A stretch of 64,000 nt of DNA, taken from JAMXLO01 sp963776505. Its GTDB lineage: Bacteria; Pseudomonadota; Alphaproteobacteria; Acetobacterales; Acetobacteraceae. The notes beneath the pieces are model-generated. The model made no database searches. It was given only the letters and a program-made list of their open reading frames with translations, and was not told where the DNA came from. This document shows, piece after piece, positions 1 to 8,083 of the stretch. Within the stretch, counting starts at the first letter, position 1. Each line of letters starts with the position of its first letter. Location of the stretch: NCBI GenBank assembly GCA_963776505.1, contig CAVZNH010000046.1, positions 11,315 through 75,314 of the forward strand. Reading direction: 5' to 3'. The position numbers and the translations under genes were made by a program.

Positions 1-2
1 AG

Positions 3-473
3 CAGATCAAGGAGCAGGCGGCGCAGAAGGGCCTGGCGGACCAGGTGGACGAGGTGCTGGTACCGTCCGAGCAGGTCGTGGAGATGCGCCGCGGCCAGAA
101 GGTCAACGCGGAGCACAAGTTCTTCCCCGGCTACGTGCTGGTGAAGATGGAGCTGACCGACGATGCCTGGCACCTGGTGAAGAACACGCCGAAGGTGACC
201 GGCTTCCTGGGCAGCAAGACGCGGCCCTCCCCGATCAGCGACGCGGAAGCCGAACGCATCATGAAGCAGACGCAGGAGGGCGTGGAGCGCCCGCGTCCGG
301 CGGTGCTGTTCGAGATCGGCGAGCAGGTCCGCGTCGCCGATGGTCCGTTCACCAGCTTCAACGGCACGGTCGAGGAGGTGGACGAGGAGAAGGGCCGCGT
401 GAAGGTCAGCGTGTCGATCTTCGGCCGCTCGACGCCGGTGGAACTGGAATACGGGCAGGTGGAGAAGGTTTAG
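3..473 (+). CDS. nusG: Transcription termination/antitermination protein NusG (5' end outside window)
   Basis: NusG binds RNA polymerase and modulates elongation, Rho-dependent termination and coupling to the ribosome. The first part lies before the window; about 156 codons remain, read in frame from base 3. The NGN domain shows the family signature FFPGYVLVKMEL followed by a V-x-x-T-P-x-V-x-G-F-L-G stretch. The C-terminal KOW domain begins at GEQVRVADGPFTSFNGTVEEV and ends with the usual V-E-L-x-Y-x-Q-V-E-K. A valine codon at 45 can mimic a start but sits in the middle of the NGN domain. In most bacteria rplK-rplA-rplJ-rplL follow; here the next 700 bases hold only a decayed dehydrogenase, so the usual synteny is broken just after the stop. 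Confidence 0.95.
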   Translation, partial: QIKEQAAQKGLADQVDEVLVPSEQVVEMRRGQKVNAEHKFFPGYVLVKMELTDDAWHLVKNTPKVTGFLGSKTRPSPISDAEAERIMKQTQEGVERPRPAVLFEIGEQVRVADGPFTSFNGTVEEVDEEKGRVKVSVSIFGRSTPVELEYGQVEKV

Positions 474-870
474 CGAGCGTTCCCTGCATCGGCCTCCACG
501 AACAAAAGCGAACCCGTGCTCAGCATTTCCGACGGCCCGACTGACCGTGCTCCGGTCGGCTCGCTCGGTGGTGTAATCTCCAACGGAGTCTCACCGCCAA
601 ATCCGATTGTTGCACAAGCCAAGATTAAATCACCCGCAAATCCCACCACTTCCGCGCGGGGAACTCGCCAACGGGCTTCGTCAGTTGCGTCGGTACGGAT
701 GAAGTTACCGTAAGAGCGGTCCGCAACGCGCTCAGCGGGCACCCTTCCTCGACACGGCGAGCAGCGCCGACAAATTTCGCACCTTCGTCGACAAATTACC
801 TCCGCGATACGTTCCCGGATTTCGTTGGTCGCCCGGTGACAATCGCGATCTTGCCCCACACCCTTATGCC
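474..870 (-). pseudogene. Decayed short-chain dehydrogenase/reductase remnant
   Basis: No intact gene fits the 709 bases between nusG and position 1183. On the minus strand, starting near 857, one frame reads GKIAIVTG, then a stop, then FVDEGAKFVGAARRVEEG, which matches the Rossmann start of classical SDR enzymes (K-x-A-I-V-T-G, second strand and the A-x-R-R-V-E-E loop). After a frame change the sequence continues with FIRTDATDEA and a glycine-rich segment FGGETPLEI, as expected further along an SDR. It contains a stop and at least one shift and is only about 130 codons long against a family length near 250. The remaining bases to 1182 hold no gene I can support; a minus-strand stretch at 940-1155 is open but unrecognised. 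Confidence 0.6.
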
Positions 871-1182
871 GGCCGAGATCGGCTGCTTGCGCGTCTTGTC
901 GCGCCCAACCCATTCGGACGGTGCAGCTCTCCGGCTTCGTCACCGACACCGACACAGCTTGTCAGAGTGGTAAAACATGCCGCCGCTGTATGGGAACGAT
1001 GTTTCCTGACGTGTGATCTGCGTTACTGATCGCCCCGCTGGCTCCCAATAGATGCACAAGTCATGAAGCCCAGGGACGTAGGGTTTCATACCGTAGACTG
1101 CCTCCCGGCTATGCGCTGAACCAGCAGGCCCAGAGCACTTATACGTTCCTTTCAATGGACCTCAAACAGAAGGAGACGCCAA

Positions 1183-1572
1183 ATGGCTACGTTAACCAAT
1201 GCCAACCTCACGATCACTTCGGATGACGAAAAGAAGACCTCGCGCTGCGTCGTGACCTGCAAGGCCGTGTTTACCCCATTCGAACTGAACGACATGAAGA
1301 GCGGATTGAGATTCAAACTCGACTGCACCTTGTGGGGCGAGGACTCGGGATTGAATGGCGCCGATGACTCCCTCTACACCTACGGCAGCCAGTTCTTCCC
1401 CGATGCATCGTCTACGGCGAGCAAGTCGGTTACGTTTGACGTGACGCTCGGTACCAGCGTGCTCAACGAGGATTCGGGTACCGATGAAGTATATGCCAAG
1501 TTGTGGTTGAAGAATCTTTACACAGGCAATGCTGTCCCCAAGAAGTCCAACGTGATAACGCGCAAGTTCTGA
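1183..1572 (+). CDS. Hypothetical protein, 129 aa
   Basis: I do not recognise this protein. It starts with ATG 7 bases after a good ribosome binding site (aaggag) and has no signal peptide or membrane segment. The sequence is rich in Thr, Ser, Asp and Lys with alternating hydrophobics (ANLTITSDDEKKTS, CVVTCKAVFTPFEL, KSVTFDVTLGT), which suggests a small beta-sandwich. It contains three Cys residues and ends in a basic tail VITRKF. GC content is lower than its neighbours, hinting at acquired DNA. A GC-rich hairpin follows directly, so it is probably a single-gene transcript. Real gene likely; function unknown. Confidence 0.65.
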   Translation: MATLTNANLTITSDDEKKTSRCVVTCKAVFTPFELNDMKSGLRFKLDCTLWGEDSGLNGADDSLYTYGSQFFPDASSTASKSVTFDVTLGTSVLNEDSGTDEVYAKLWLKNLYTGNAVPKKSNVITRKF

Positions 1573-1579
1573 GTGCGCC

Positions 1580-1614
1580 GGCCGCCGCCGTGCTGGTCTT
1601 GGCCGGCGGCGGCC
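1580..1614 (+). terminator. Candidate hairpin terminator after the 129-aa gene
   Basis: Perfect 10-base inverted repeat (GGCCGCCGCC at 1580-1589, GGCGGCGGCC at 1605-1614) with a 15-base loop, starting 7 bases after the stop codon at 1572. There is no T tract, so it may act as a Rho-assisted or bidirectional stop. Confidence 0.4.
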
Positions 1615-1835
1615 ATCCTGATCGCGCCAGCGGCGGACCCACGGAGTTCGAGCGCCGGCCCGATGCCCGAATTGCGGGCCAGCCGATGACGATATGGAGA
1701 ACCCTCACTGGGGCATCAGCAAAGTGCCTTACTCTGCATCGGCAAGATTGGGCACGTACTTTGACACGACAACCGGTCGGCAGCTGCTCAGCCGTAGACG
1801 AGCCAGCAGCGGACTACGAAGTCTTTGCGCCCGGC

Positions 1836-2231
1836 TCAGAAGAATCTGGTGGCGTGTCGGAAGGCGGCTGAAATCGCCGTAGCGGCGAGTGCTGGGGTGA
1901 GGGAGAATGCGGGTGCCTTGCGCGCTTCCAGAATTCTCAGCAGGGTGCGCTCGTCCACCTCGCCGACGACGTGGCAGAGCGCTCTGGGCCAAGCGTGCAA
2001 CTGGTCATGGACAATGCTCCAACCGACCGCGCTGGCTGACAAATGGAGCGCCACTTCTGTGGCAAGGGGGAGCGGCACACCGGCCGTTGCCCTTCTTATG
2101 GGCAGGATCCGCAGCATGTCGTGCGTCACTTGCCAAACGACACCGTGGTCGTCACCGGAAACCATAATCGAGCCGAGGGTCACCTTGACCTCGTCCAGTT
2201 GGTCGATGCGGAACACTGAGCTTTGCGCCAT
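1836..2231 (-). CDS. Hypothetical protein, 131 aa
   Basis: Unrecognised. The chosen ATG at 2231 is preceded by gagggag about 7 bases upstream, which favours it over a start nine codons earlier. The N-terminal half looks natural (SSVFRIDQLDEVKVTLGS, MVSGDDHGVVWQVTHDML, LPLATEVALHLS), with alternating polar and hydrophobic residues; the last 40 residues are less convincing and could reflect a frame change. No signal peptide, no membrane segment. Neighbours give no functional hint. The bases from 1615 to 1835 hold nothing I can support. Confidence 0.45.
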   Translation of the reverse strand: MAQSSVFRIDQLDEVKVTLGSIMVSGDDHGVVWQVTHDMLRILPIRRATAGVPLPLATEVALHLSASAVGWSIVHDQLHAWPRALCHVVGEVDERTLLRILEARKAPAFSLTPALAATAISAAFRHATRFF

Positions 2232-2389
2232 GCTCGATCTCCCTCGTCGCGAAGTCATGAATGCCTGTCGTGCATGATATCGGTGACGCCACGATGGTGA
2301 CCGGATAGGACGTTACGATTTCGTTAAATCCTCTATTGCTCACGATTCAGTGATGATTCTCCGTGGCAATCGCGGCCAGTACCGCTGAC

Positions 2390-3034
2390 CTATAGGCCCT
2401 TCTCGACCATATCCAGCAGGCGCTGCTCGATCTGTCGCACCTGCACGCGGGTTAGCCGGCGCAACGGGCCTTCCAGCACCAGCATGGCCAAACCATGCAC
2501 CGCCGACCAGGCGAGATATTCCGCGCCCATGCGTCGTTCGGCCGGCAGCACGCCGGCCTCGACCAGGCGATCCAGCGCGGTGCCGAGAAGCTGGAAGGGA
2601 TTGAGGCCGGTCTTACCGGTCATGGCGGAGCTGGTCGTTGTCTCCGGATCGCCGGGAACGGCGAACGCCATGCGAAACAGTCCAGGTTCGCTTTGAGCGA
2701 AGTGCAGGTAGGCGGTGCCGATCGCACGCAGGCCGGCGCGCGCATGATCGGCGCCACGCCGGCCACGCCGCAGTCTCGTAAGCTCCTTCTCCATCGCGAT
2801 CGCGAGCGCTGACAGAGCTGCCGCGCGCACTGCCTGCAGCAGAGCGTGGCGATTGGCGAAATGCCGGTAGGCCGCGTTGGGGACGACGCCGGCGCGACGG
2901 GTCGCCTCGCGCAGCACCACGGCGTCGGGACCGCCATCGCGCGCCAGGGCAATGCCCGCGTCGAGCAGCGCCTGGCGAAGGTCACCATGATGATAGGTGC
3001 GCCGAGGGCGCGTGCGCGTCATGGCATCCATCAT
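2390..3034 (-). CDS. TetR/AcrR family transcriptional regulator
   Basis: DNA-binding repressor of the TetR type, about 214 residues. The N-terminal helix-turn-helix is clear: YHHGDLRQALLDAG, then VLREATRRAGV and PNAAYRHFANRHALLQAV. The C-terminal part (HFAQSEPGLFRMAF, ending LEGPLRRLTRVQVRQIE) fits the WHG/TetR_C ligand domains. I place the start at 3034 because gcggag lies 5 bases upstream; ATG codons at 3031 and 3022 in the same frame are alternatives. The gene is divergent from a VOC-domain protein, and the 120 bases between them contain a perfect GTGGACA palindrome, so it probably represses itself and its neighbour. The ligand is unknown. Confidence 0.85.
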   Translation of the reverse strand: MMDAMTRTRPRRTYHHGDLRQALLDAGIALARDGGPDAVVLREATRRAGVVPNAAYRHFANRHALLQAVRAAALSALAIAMEKELTRLRRGRRGADHARAGLRAIGTAYLHFAQSEPGLFRMAFAVPGDPETTTSSAMTGKTGLNPFQLLGTALDRLVEAGVLPAERRMGAEYLAWSAVHGLAMLVLEGPLRRLTRVQVRQIEQRLLDMVEKGL

Positions 3035-3052
3035 CACCGCTCCGCGAGGCAT

Positions 3053-3067
3053 GTGGACACTGTCCAC
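3053..3067. promoter_or_regulatory. Perfect palindrome, probable TetR operator
   Basis: GTGGACA-C-TGTCCAC, 7-base arms around one base, 19 bases before the TetR start and inside the divergent promoter region. This is the geometry of TetR-family operators (for the family, known; for this site, inferred). Confidence 0.6.
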
Positions 3068-3085
3068 CCGGTTTGTTAGGTTGGT

Positions 3086-3100
3086 GTGGACGGTGTAGAC
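3086..3100. promoter_or_regulatory. Second, related half-site pair
   Basis: GTGGAC-GGT-GTAGAC repeats the GTGGAC arm of the palindrome at 3053 about 33 bases away. It could be a second, weaker binding site for the same regulator on the side of the VOC gene. Confidence 0.35.
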
Positions 3101-3157
3101 ATTGCGAAGCGGTTGCGCAACATCGTCGTTTGGGTACGAAACGGATGAGGAGTTACC

Positions 3158-3565
3158 ATGCAGATCCAACCATACCTGTTTCTTGACGGGCGTTGCGAGG
3201 AAGCGATTGAATTCTACCGCAAGAACCTCGGTGCCGAGGTGACGATGCTCATGCGCTGGAAGGACTGCCCGGAGAAGGGTGGAATGACCACAACCCCGCC
3301 GGATGACAAGGTGATGCATTCGAGCATCCGCATCGGTAATTCGACGATACTCGCGTCCGACGGGCAGTGTTCGGGACAGGCAAAGATGCAAGGCTTCGCG
3401 CTGTCGCTCACCGCGAAGGATGCAACTGAGGCGCAACGCCTGTTTGCGGCGCTCAGTGACGGCGGGCAGGTGCAGATGCCGTTGGACAAGACGTTCTTCT
3501 CGCCGGCGTTCGGCATGGTTGCCGACCGGTTCGGCGTGTCGTGGATGGTATACGTGGAACATTGA
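3158..3565 (+). CDS. VOC-family (PhnB-like glyoxalase fold) protein
   Basis: 135 residues with the PhnB/3-demethylubiquinone-methyltransferase-like signature: IQPYLFLDGRCEEAIEFYR, GAEVTMLMRWKDCPE, VMHSSIRIGNSTILASDG, and the C-terminal FGMVADRFGVSWMVYV. Members of this group have a beta-alpha-beta-beta-beta fold and mostly unknown substrates. The start ATG has gaggag 6 bases upstream. It is divergent from the TetR gene and lies downstream of its likely operators, so it is the probable regulated target. The next gene begins 15 bases later. Confidence 0.85.
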   Translation: MQIQPYLFLDGRCEEAIEFYRKNLGAEVTMLMRWKDCPEKGGMTTTPPDDKVMHSSIRIGNSTILASDGQCSGQAKMQGFALSLTAKDATEAQRLFAALSDGGQVQMPLDKTFFSPAFGMVADRFGVSWMVYVEH

Positions 3566-3580
3566 GGGACGTCGCATCAC

Positions 3581-3850
3581 GTGGCTCGCGTCGCGTTCAC
3601 CGCGAATTTGCAGCGGCATCTGGACTGCCCGGAGATGACTGTGCCGGGGCCGACGGTGCGCGCTGTGCTGACGCAGGTGTTCACGGCCGAGCCGCGCCTG
3701 CGGTCATATATCCTGGATGACCAGGACCGCGTGCGGCGACACGTCGCGATCTATGTCAATGGCGAGCGTATCGTCGACCGTGATCGCCTCAGCGATCCGG
3801 TCACCGATGCGGACGAGGTGTTCGTGTTCCAGGCTTTGTCGGGGGGATAG
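3581..3850 (+). CDS. MoaD/ThiS-family ubiquitin-like protein
   Basis: 89 residues with GTG start. Beta-grasp pattern with a final ALSGG, the diglycine C-terminus used by MoaD and ThiS as a sulfur carrier. The core V-x-I-Y-V-N-G-E-R-I and DADEVFVFQALSGG is typical of this family. There is no adjacent MoaE or ThiG/ThiF, so molybdopterin or thiazole synthesis is not implied. It is 17 bases upstream of an Asp-box propeller gene. From memory, MoaD-like and sialidase-like genes occur together in other bacteria; the joint function is unknown to me. Confidence 0.75.
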   Translation: MARVAFTANLQRHLDCPEMTVPGPTVRAVLTQVFTAEPRLRSYILDDQDRVRRHVAIYVNGERIVDRDRLSDPVTDADEVFVFQALSGG

Positions 3851-3867
3851 ATGGAGGGAGTGCGGCG

Positions 3868-4941
3868 ATGAGCGATCGTCTGGTGATCGGCACCAAGAAG
3901 GGTCTGTTCGAACTGCGACGGCGGCGCGGTGAATGGTCGGTTGTCGGCACGCGTTTTCTTGGTGACCCGATCTCCATGCTGCTCGCCGATCCGCGTGACG
4001 GCGCGTTGTACGCCGCGGAGGCGCTCGGGCATTTCGGCGTCAAGCTGCAACGCTCGCGCGATGGCGGCGAGAGCTGGCAGGAAATTCCTGCCCCGGCGTT
4101 TCCCAAGAGCGACACCGACGGTCCCAGCGTGTCCTACCTGTTCTGCCTGGAGGCGGCAGGCGCCGATCAGCCTGGCTGGCTCTGGTGCGGCACGATTCCC
4201 GGCGCGCTGTTCCTGTCGAAGGATCACGGTGAGTCCTGGTCGCTCAACGAACCGCTGTGGAACCTGCCCGAGCGCAAGGACTGGATGGGCGGTGGCTTCG
4301 ACAATGCGGGAGTCGCCTCGATCTGTGTCGATCCGCGCGATGCGGGGCATATCACGATCGGTGTTTCCACCGGCGGCGTATGGGCGACGAACGATGGCGG
4401 CGAGCAATGGCGCGCCGCCTCGGACGGAATGCATGCGGATTACTTTCCGCCGCCACGACACCTCGCGCCGGAGGTGCAGGACATCCACCGGCTGGTGCAA
4501 TGCCTTGAGGCGCCGGACACGATGTGGGTGCAGCACCACAATGGCGTGTTTCGGTCAACCGACGGCGCGCGTTCCTGGCAGGAGGTCACCACGATCCGCC
4601 CATCGAAGTTCGGCTTCGCGGTAGCGGTGCATCCGCGCGATCCCGAGACCGCGTGGTTCGTGCCTGGCGTGAAGGATGAATGCCGTGTCCCGGTTGATGG
4701 TCGGCTGGTGGTCGCGCGTACGCGCGATGGCGCACGGTCGTTCGACGTGCTGACCGAGGGGCTGCCGCAAAGTCACGCCTATGATCTGGTCTATCGCCAT
4801 GCGCTCGACGTGGATGAGAGCGGGACACGGTTGGCCATGGGATCGACGACGGGGCATTTGTGGTTATCTGAGAATGCTGGCGACGCCTGGACGCTGGTTG
4901 CCGCCCATCTGCCGCCGATCAGTTGTGTGCGCTTCGGGTGA
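3868..4941 (+). CDS. Asp-box (BNR) beta-propeller / sialidase-like protein
   Basis: 357 residues with six recognisable Asp-box repeats of type S-x-D-x-G-x-x-W/F: SRDGGESW, SKDHGESW, TNDGGEQW, STDGARSW, TRDGARSF and SENAGDAW. The even spacing indicates a six- or seven-bladed propeller as in sialidases and photosynthesis-system stability factors. No signal peptide (starts MSDRLVIGTKKGLFEL), so cytoplasmic. The catalytic arginine triad of true sialidases is not evident, so enzymatic activity is doubtful. Good Shine-Dalgarno (ggaggg) before ATG at 3868; co-transcribed with the MoaD-like gene. Confidence 0.8.
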   Translation: MSDRLVIGTKKGLFELRRRRGEWSVVGTRFLGDPISMLLADPRDGALYAAEALGHFGVKLQRSRDGGESWQEIPAPAFPKSDTDGPSVSYLFCLEAAGADQPGWLWCGTIPGALFLSKDHGESWSLNEPLWNLPERKDWMGGGFDNAGVASICVDPRDAGHITIGVSTGGVWATNDGGEQWRAASDGMHADYFPPPRHLAPEVQDIHRLVQCLEAPDTMWVQHHNGVFRSTDGARSWQEVTTIRPSKFGFAVAVHPRDPETAWFVPGVKDECRVPVDGRLVVARTRDGARSFDVLTEGLPQSHAYDLVYRHALDVDESGTRLAMGSTTGHLWLSENAGDAWTLVAAHLPPISCVRFG

Positions 4942-4997
4942 TACGCCCCAGTCTTGCACCACTGGACTGCGATGAAATGGTCGCCGGGCTCGCGATG

Positions 4998-6170
4998 CTA
5001 GCTGATCGCCTTCGTGTCGCGTAACTCGGCAATCCGGTCGGCCGAGTATCCCAGCGCAGTCAATATCGTATCGGTATGCTCGCCCGCCGCTGGCGGCTGC
5101 ATGCGCAATGCGGGCGCCTCGTCGTCGATGCAGAACGGCAGTCCCGGAAGCTTCGCCACATTTCCGTTGGGCATCTGCACTGCCATTGCGCGGCCGAATG
5201 CGTTGAGCTGCGGATCTTCGAACAGATCCGACGGCGTGCGCACCGCCGAGAACGGAATGTTCGCCGCATCCATGATGCGCTCCAGATCGGCGATCGTGTA
5301 ATCGAGCACGATCGACGCGACGATCTCTCGCAGCGCGGGGCGATTCCGCACCCGATCAGCATTCGTGGTGAAGCGCTCGTCTGCCAACAGATCCGGGCGC
5401 GAGAAGTTCGCGCAGAACGCGCGCCAGTGATTGTCCGACGTAATGCCGATGAACAGTTTTTCCCCGTTCAAAGTCGGGAAGGTCTCATAAATTCCCCACG
5501 CACCGCTGCGCGCGGGCATCGGTGGGGACGGCGTGCCGGTGGCAGCCTCACCGGCCATATGCTGACCCACAAGGAATGCGGAACTTTCATACAGCGCGCT
5601 GGTGATGCGCCGACCCTCGCCATCCTTGTCGCGTTGCCGCAGTGCCGCGAGGATGGCGAGCGCGCCCATCACCCCGCCCATGATGTCGATCACCGACGAT
5701 CCGGCACGCAGCGGCTGGCCTGGCGGACCGGTCATGTAGGCGAGACCGGTCATGTACTGTGCGATCTCATCGAGCGAAGGGCGATGCTCGTAGGGTCCGG
5801 GCAAGAAGCCCTTCAGCGCGCAATAGATCAGTCGCGGGTTCAGCGCATGCACGGCATCCCAGCCGAGGCCCAGCCGATCCATCGTGCCGGGGCCGAAATT
5901 CTCGATCAGCGCATCGGCGTGACGCACGAGGTCCTGCGCCACCGCGAGCCCCTCGGGCGATTTCACGTCGATGCAGATGCAGCGCTTGTTGCGGTTGAAA
6001 TAGGCGAAGAAGCCGGTGGCGAAGCCATGCAGGCGGCGCGTTCGATCGCCATCCGGCGCGGGCTCCACGCGGATCACGTCGGCGCCGAGATCAGCCAGCA
6101 CCACGCCGCAGGACGGCCCCATCACGGTGTGGCTGAATTCGAGCACAGTCAGATCCGCGAGCGGCAGCAT
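4998..6170 (-). CDS. CaiB/BaiF family CoA-transferase (class III)
   Basis: 390 residues. Class III CoA-transferases move CoA between carboxylic acids through an aspartyl-CoA thioester. Family features in order: LTVLEFSHTVMGPSCG, LADLGADVIRVEP, NRNKRCICIDVKSPEG, ENFGPGTMDRLGLGWD, and HRPSLDEIAQYMTG, where the Asp is the expected nucleophile. The C-terminal part AGEHTDTILTALGYSADRI is standard. The start at 6170 has gaaggaa 7 bases upstream. A lipoprotein gene ends 12 bases upstream on the same strand, so the two may be co-transcribed although no functional link is obvious. Substrate cannot be told from sequence. Confidence 0.9.
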   Translation of the reverse strand: MLPLADLTVLEFSHTVMGPSCGVVLADLGADVIRVEPAPDGDRTRRLHGFATGFFAYFNRNKRCICIDVKSPEGLAVAQDLVRHADALIENFGPGTMDRLGLGWDAVHALNPRLIYCALKGFLPGPYEHRPSLDEIAQYMTGLAYMTGPPGQPLRAGSSVIDIMGGVMGALAILAALRQRDKDGEGRRITSALYESSAFLVGQHMAGEAATGTPSPPMPARSGAWGIYETFPTLNGEKLFIGITSDNHWRAFCANFSRPDLLADERFTTNADRVRNRPALREIVASIVLDYTIADLERIMDAANIPFSAVRTPSDLFEDPQLNAFGRAMAVQMPNGNVAKLPGLPFCIDDEAPALRMQPPAAGEHTDTILTALGYSADRIAELRDTKAIS

Positions 6171-6182
6171 TCAGCAATTCCT

Positions 6183-6547
6183 TCAACTTCCAGCTTGCGG
6201 GTTTGGGCGCGCCAGGTGCGTAAGATCGTCGCGCATAATGACGACGCGGTCGCCTGTGCGAAAGCCTGGCTCATTCGTCTGCACGATCGACAATGTGGCG
6301 CCGTCATCGGTGCGCACGATGAATTCCATCAGCGAACGGACGCCGTAATTAGGTGACGCGCCAGCCGGGAGCATCGCGGAGCGCAGGGGGTCCTGGCTGG
6401 CACGCGCTGCCACGGCACGCATCGACAGGATCGTGCCTGTGCTGACTGAGGCGGGTTGCACGGTGGCGGCGGCGGCGGTTTGGCAGGAGCGCATCCGGCA
6501 ACGCCGGCCAGCATGATGAAACAGCCCGGCAAGATCGACCGTCGCAA
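6183..6547 (-). pseudogene. Small lipoprotein, frame broken in a proline/alanine repeat
   Basis: A TTG at 6547 with ggggga 7 bases upstream opens a typical lipoprotein signal, RRSILPGCFIMLAGVAGC, with lipobox V-A-G-C, followed by APAKPPPPPP. The rest of the protein (VQPASVSTGTILSMRAV, then EFIVRTDDGATLSIVQTN and GFRTGDRVVIMRDDLTHLA) is in a different frame. The switch falls in the CCG/GCC repeat near 6465-6480 and equals loss of one base. Together they give about 121 residues, an outer-membrane lipoprotein with a small beta-rich domain that resembles SlyB-type proteins. It may be a sequencing slip in the repeat rather than a dead gene. Confidence 0.6.
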
Positions 6548-6797
6548 CGTGCTTCCCCCACTGCCCGCAGGCCACTGTAGCCTGCTCCGGCGTGCGCGCG
6601 AAGAGAACCGTTCCTGGTGCGGCATGAGTTGGCAGGCTGAGCGGATGCTGGTCGTTGCGAGATGATCTTGCCTAGAACTGCGATCTGGGATAATGGGTTG
6701 CGGTCGGTTCCTGATTCCTTACCTGAGCGACGGCCACCCGGCCGCCGTGCCCTCCGGCCATTCCGGCCGCGCCACGACGACGGAGGTCTTGCCTCGG

Positions 6798-7952
6798 ATG
6801 TCACGTCAGAGCCGCTCCGCTTTCTCGGATGCCGCCGCACTGCGCGGAATCTCCAGCCTCGTGCTCCTCGCCCTGCTGGCGGCCTGTGCCGGCCAGGGTC
6901 CGCATTCCAGTTCCACGCAGGAGGCGGCGCGCTATGCGGCGCGCGCCCGCGGCAACTATGTGCCGCCCGGCCCTCCCGGGGATCCGTGGGGGCCGTATAT
7001 CCGCGAGGCCGGCAAGCGCTTCGACGTGCCGGAGGTCTGGATTCGCTCGGTCATGAGCGTCGAATCGGGGGGCAACGAGTATCAGAATGGCCAACTGATC
7101 ACCTCCAGCGCCGGCGCAATGGGGCTGATGCAGGTGATGCCGGAGACCTATGACGAATTGCATGGGCGCTACAGCCTCGGCGACGATCCATTCAATCCGC
7201 ACGACAACATACTCGCGGGCACCGCCTATCTGCGCGAGATGTACGACATCTACGGTTCGCCCGGCTTCCTCGCCGCGTATAATGCGGGGCCGCGACGGCT
7301 CGACGACTATCTGAGCAACAACCGGCCACTGCCGGATGAGACGCGCCGCTATGTGGCGATGATCGGCCCGGAGATTGTCGGGGTCTATCCGAGCAGCCGT
7401 TCACCGGCCGAGGACTATGCGATGAACGCGCTGCCGATCGACATCCCCCCAGGTACGCGTTACGGCCGCGCGATCCAGCTTGCCAGCAGTCGCGGTGGTG
7501 GTGGCCACGTGCCGGCACGCGCGCCGGTCCAGGTGGCGCAACTCGCCGAGCAGCCGCGGGCAAGCTCTCAGCAGCGCACGCAGCAATATGCGTTGGTGCT
7601 GCCGCCGTCGGCGCCGCCATCGCATGGTGGACTCCGCTTCATCCAACAGGCCGTCGCCGAGCCGGTGCCATTTCATCGTGGCGGTGCGCCGACCGGGCAA
7701 TGGGCAATTCAGGTCGGCGCCTATTCCAACGAGCGCCAGGCGCACGCGGCACTCGGCACGGCGCGCGAGCGCGCGGCGAGCGAGCTGGCGGTCGCGCACA
7801 CGTCGGTGTCCGGCGTGCACCAGGGGCACGCGGTGTTGTATCGCGCGCGGTGGACCGGACTGTCGCGCGATGCCGCGGTCCAGGCCTGCCAACGGCTGGC
7901 GCATGGCCGCACGAGCAGCTGCATGGTGGTGTCGCCGGAGTCGCAGTCGTAG
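6798..7952 (+). CDS. Lytic transglycosylase lipoprotein with C-terminal SPOR domain
   Basis: 384 residues from ATG 6798 (ggagg about 11 bases upstream). The start is followed by a lipoprotein signal ending LLALLAAC. Residues about 55-190 are a Slt/MltC-type transglycosylase: VMSVESGGNEY with the catalytic Glu, SSAGAMGLMQVMPETY, and GFLAAYNAGPRRLDDYL. A low-complexity linker rich in Ala, Pro and Gln leads to a SPOR domain (QWAIQVGAYSNERQA to CMVV) that binds denuded septal peptidoglycan. The enzyme cleaves the MurNAc-GlcNAc bond giving 1,6-anhydro ends, in the periplasm at the division site. Resembles RlpA-like proteins only in having SPOR. Confidence 0.9.
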   Translation: MSRQSRSAFSDAAALRGISSLVLLALLAACAGQGPHSSSTQEAARYAARARGNYVPPGPPGDPWGPYIREAGKRFDVPEVWIRSVMSVESGGNEYQNGQLITSSAGAMGLMQVMPETYDELHGRYSLGDDPFNPHDNILAGTAYLREMYDIYGSPGFLAAYNAGPRRLDDYLSNNRPLPDETRRYVAMIGPEIVGVYPSSRSPAEDYAMNALPIDIPPGTRYGRAIQLASSRGGGGHVPARAPVQVAQLAEQPRASSQQRTQQYALVLPPSAPPSHGGLRFIQQAVAEPVPFHRGGAPTGQWAIQVGAYSNERQAHAALGTARERAASELAVAHTSVSGVHQGHAVLYRARWTGLSRDAAVQACQRLAHGRTSSCMVVSPESQS

Positions 7953-8083
7953 CGCGCGGCGAGCGCACTGGTCGATCGCATCGCCGAACGGCGCCAACGG
8001 AAACGCAGGTGCAACGCTTGCCGCCATGACATGGCGGCGTCACACTGCCGGCAACACCTCACCATCGGGGAACGTTCGCCGTC

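Noticed and set aside
5076..6356. Long plus-strand open frame of ~426 codons
   Set aside because: Opposite strand to the CaiB/BaiF gene, rich in Arg/His/Ala as expected of a GC-rich shadow, no family motif.
6183..6547. Programmed frameshifting in the lipoprotein
   Set aside because: There is no slippery heptamer or stimulator; a repeat-length slip is simpler.
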